A stretch of DNA of 7,378 nucleotides from CAVPRW01 sp046727435 [NCBI: bacterium] (GTDB lineage Bacteria > Tectomicrobia > Entotheonellia > J063), in the NCBI GenBank assembly GCA_046727435.1, contig JBKPCR010000350.1, forward strand, positions 1-7,378, read 5' to 3'. The translations under genes and the position numbers were made by a program. The notes under the pieces are model-generated. The model searched no databases. It saw only the letters and a list, made by a program, of their open reading frames with translations, and was not told where the DNA came from. Below, piece by piece: positions 5,955 through 7,378 of the stretch (position 1 is the first letter of the stretch; each line of letters opens with the position of its first letter).

Positions 5955-6267
5955 TCACGCAGGTATGGGTTTGACTGGCCTCACCCTGTGTTTGAGGTAT
6001 CCCGCCGCCAGCAACTCCAACGGCCCCAGTTTCTGGAGGATTTCGGTGAGGATATATCCCGCAAAAGCTCGATCTGCTATAGGCTGGCGTGTTCGCCCGT
6101 GAAAGTACCACAAGCCTATGAACATGCTGGCATCGATAGCCCCCACGCCGCTGACACCGAGTCCAGCCGGAAGGAAAAGTCGGTCCCTCTACAGCACGCT
6201 GCAGCTCTCCCAGGAGCTCAGTCATCTCGCGTTCTAGGAGCAGACCCTCCTCGTACACCTCATTCAT
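5955..6267 (-). pseudogene. Small protein of unknown function, apparent frameshift
   Basis: ATG 6267 has AGGAGGAG placed about six bases upstream, an excellent start. The first 28 residues, beginning MNEVYEEGLLLEREMTELLG, look like a charged helix. After that the frame becomes Cys/Arg/Ser-rich and unnatural. The +1 frame is protein-like from about FLPAGLGVSGVGAIDAS, through SMFIGLWYF, RTRQPIADRAF and LGPLELLAAGYL, to TGA 5955-5957. Dropping one base near the TTTT at about 6176-6179 joins the two into one reading frame of 103 residues. I do not recognise the family. The composite would be a small protein with an N-terminal helix and a compact, partly hydrophobic core, possibly membrane-associated. 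The break is either a sequence error or a true inactivation. Confidence 0.5.
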
Positions 6268-6719
6268 TTGGGGCTCCTCCTCTCGCCACCATATCATCCT
6301 TAGCCATGCGGTGATGACTAGCGCTATCCCTCTCTTACGAAATCATGCAAGCGCCGTGCACGCCGCAGCCTCACCGAGGACAGGGGCTGCCCCCTGCTCG
6401 GCTGGCATGCAGTATGCTATGCCGTGGTTGTGAACCCAGTATATATTGACTCTGTTGGGTAACTCAGCCCCTTGTGGAGAACGGGCTTACAAACCACGTT
6501 CGAAAGCCAGAGACACCGAGTCCATGGTTCTGGTGACATGCACTCCCATGGCGTTGGCGATTGTCCCTCGTGACCACCTCCTGGACGTCTGTGCAGCGTG
6601 CAGCCGACGCACCCGAGGGGTGGAGGCAGGACCGAGCCGCGGAAGGAGATGAGAAATTTTACCTCTTGAGGGGTATCGCTGAAAAACAGCTAACATTTTG
6701 GTTTTGTTGACGTTTTTGC
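6268..6719. other. Gene-poor stretch before the oxidase promoter
   Basis: No supported gene was found. The frame at 6446-6652 (plus) has no ribosome-binding site and reads like noise. The long minus-strand frame over 6487-7356 runs opposite the oxidase start and is a GC-rich shadow. On the minus strand TATACT-like sequence occurs near 6440, a possible -10 box for the small gene starting at 6267, but no matching -35 box was found. AT-rich DNA at 6652-6720 leads into the promoter at 6720. Confidence 0.4.
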
Positions 6720-6747
6720 TTGACATGCGGCACGAGTCCGGTACACT
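6720..6747 (+). promoter_or_regulatory. Sigma70-type promoter for the leader ORF and multicopper oxidase
   Basis: A perfect TTGACA at 6720-6725 is followed, after 16 bases, by TACACT (6742-6747; four of six consensus bases). T-rich and A-rich DNA directly upstream (6691-6719) could act as an UP element. Transcription would start near 6754, leaving a leader of about 310 bases before the oxidase start. This is the best promoter match in the window. Confidence 0.6.
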
Positions 6748-6818
6748 GGGCCTACTTGCCATCACTGCCCCGCTCCACGTTGCGGATGATGCGGCGGTTC
6801 CCGAGAAGGAGGCTGCCC

Positions 6819-6896
6819 ATGCCCAGGCGTCTCTTGCGCTCCGGGTCAGCATCTCTTCTCGACTCGCGCGTCCCCACTCTAGGCGGTGCTCTCTAG
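6819..6896 (+). CDS. Short leader ORF (25 codons) before the multicopper oxidase
   Basis: ATG 6819 is preceded by AGGAGG (6807-6812) at an ideal six-base spacing, the strongest translation start in this part of the window. It lies about 65 bases after the expected transcription start. The peptide begins MPRRLLRSGSASLL, is Arg/Leu/Ser-rich, and ends at TAG 6894-6896. It has no Cys, His or Met cluster that would suggest direct copper sensing and no run of a single amino acid as in classical attenuators. It could be a regulatory leader peptide, a small functional protein, or the leftover start of a decayed gene. About 170 bases separate it from the oxidase. Confidence 0.4.
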   Translation: MPRRLLRSGSASLLDSRVPTLGGAL

Positions 6897-7065
6897 GCGA
6901 GCGTGTCTCACCCTTCTCAACATCGTGCACCTGACGGGGCGGCGGGCGCTCGTGTGGCGCGTTGCCCCACACCCCTCGGCACCACAGCAGACCAGCCGGG
7001 TCCTTGAGCAGCCTTGTGGTCCCGCGTATGTCGCTGGGGTCCCAGACGCGGAACGGAGACAGGCC

Positions 7066-7378
7066 ATGATCAGCAGGCGAGCATTTTTGAAGGGCAGCGC
7101 CGTAGGCGCAGGGACGTTCCTGTTCACGAAGTTGGGCGTCATCCGGCGTGCCTTCCCCGCCATCCCGGGTGGGTCGCTGGACCCGACCACCATCCCCAAG
7201 TATGCGATGCCCCTGGTCATCCCGCCGGCCATGCCGAGAACAGGCAGGGTAGGCGCGGCTGACTACTACGAGATCGCCGTCCGGCAGTTTCCGCAGCAGA
7301 TCCTGCCGACCAGCATGCCCACGACGACCGTGTGGAGTTACGGCTCCGTCAATCATCCGGGGACGTTCAACTACCCCG
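7066..7378 (+). CDS. Multicopper oxidase (bilirubin oxidase/CotA-like), N-terminal part, cut by the window end
   Basis: ATG 7066 follows GGAG (7055-7058) at seven bases. The same frame is open upstream to about 6880, but this start puts the Tat motif SRRAFLK at residues 3-9, followed by a hydrophobic stretch (11-24), with cleavage perhaps near AFPA (29-32). Mature residues 39-60 (DPTTIPKYAMPLVIPPAMPRTG, key D39, P40, I43, P44, P49, P53-P54, P57) and ADYYEIAVRQFPQQILP with TTVWSYGSVNHPGTFNYP are highly typical of the first cupredoxin domain of bilirubin-oxidase/CotA-like enzymes. The copper-ligand HxH motifs would lie to the right of the window, so activity cannot be judged. Family role: four-copper oxidation of metals, phenols or pigments coupled to O2 reduction, in the periplasm after folding in the cytoplasm. 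Confidence 0.88.
   Translation, partial: MISRRAFLKGSAVGAGTFLFTKLGVIRRAFPAIPGGSLDPTTIPKYAMPLVIPPAMPRTGRVGAADYYEIAVRQFPQQILPTSMPTTTVWSYGSVNHPGTFNYP

Noticed and set aside
6482-6530. tRNA-like TTCGAA sequence
   Set aside because: No matching T-stem, anticodon arm or acceptor stem could be built around it.
6678-6690. GCTG-AAAAA-CAGC hairpin upstream of the oxidase promoter
   Set aside because: Four base pairs only, with no T-run in a useful position, so it is too weak to call a terminator or operator.
6487-7356. Minus-strand open frame of 289 codons across the oxidase promoter and start
   Set aside because: It overlaps the Tat-signal start of a clearly recognisable oxidase on the other strand, its composition is Arg/Gly/Pro-rich, and it has no recognisable motif.

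Overview
The window is GC-rich, with long coding stretches, Shine-Dalgarno starts, multiheme c-type cytochromes and a Tat-exported multicopper oxidase. This fits a Gram-negative, respiratory environmental bacterium. The gene mix (c554-like and NapC-like cytochromes, a DsrE-like remnant, a bilirubin-oxidase/CotA-like oxidase, a lone helix-hairpin-helix protein) recalls Methylomirabilota (NC10) or Nitrospirota. That placement is an impression from gene content, not a demonstrated assignment.

Layout: (1) 1-551 holds the last codons of an unidentified gene. These overlap by ATGA a DsrE-like open frame that loses family resemblance after about 32 residues, and a gene-poor stretch follows with an AT-rich palindrome and a possible promoter. 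(2) 552-3137 (+) is a compact three-gene cluster: an octaheme exported cytochrome, a membrane-anchored NapC/NrfH-like cytochrome with six CXXCH motifs whose frame is broken at a run of eight G, and a polytopic membrane protein with a TM2-like glycine-rich segment. (3) 3444-6267 (-) carries, in genomic order, a UspA-family protein, a two-CBS-domain protein, a PolX-like helix-hairpin-helix protein and a frameshifted small protein of unknown function. The gaps hold several short perfect palindromes. (4) 6268-7378 (+) has a good sigma70-type promoter, a roughly 310-base leader with a 25-codon ORF behind an ideal ribosome-binding site, and the Tat-signal start of a multicopper oxidase cut by the window end.

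Probable joint role (inference): the NapC-like protein would take electrons from the quinol pool and pass them to the periplasmic octaheme cytochrome, with the third protein as a membrane partner or bystander. The terminal acceptor is not visible. The minus-strand genes look like stress and nucleotide-sensing housekeeping genes and are probably separate transcription units. No tRNA, rRNA, CRISPR array or intact insertion sequence was recognised. The most notable points are the broken (or slipped) heme-protein gene, the leader ORF before the oxidase, and the operator-like palindrome upstream of the helix-hairpin-helix gene.
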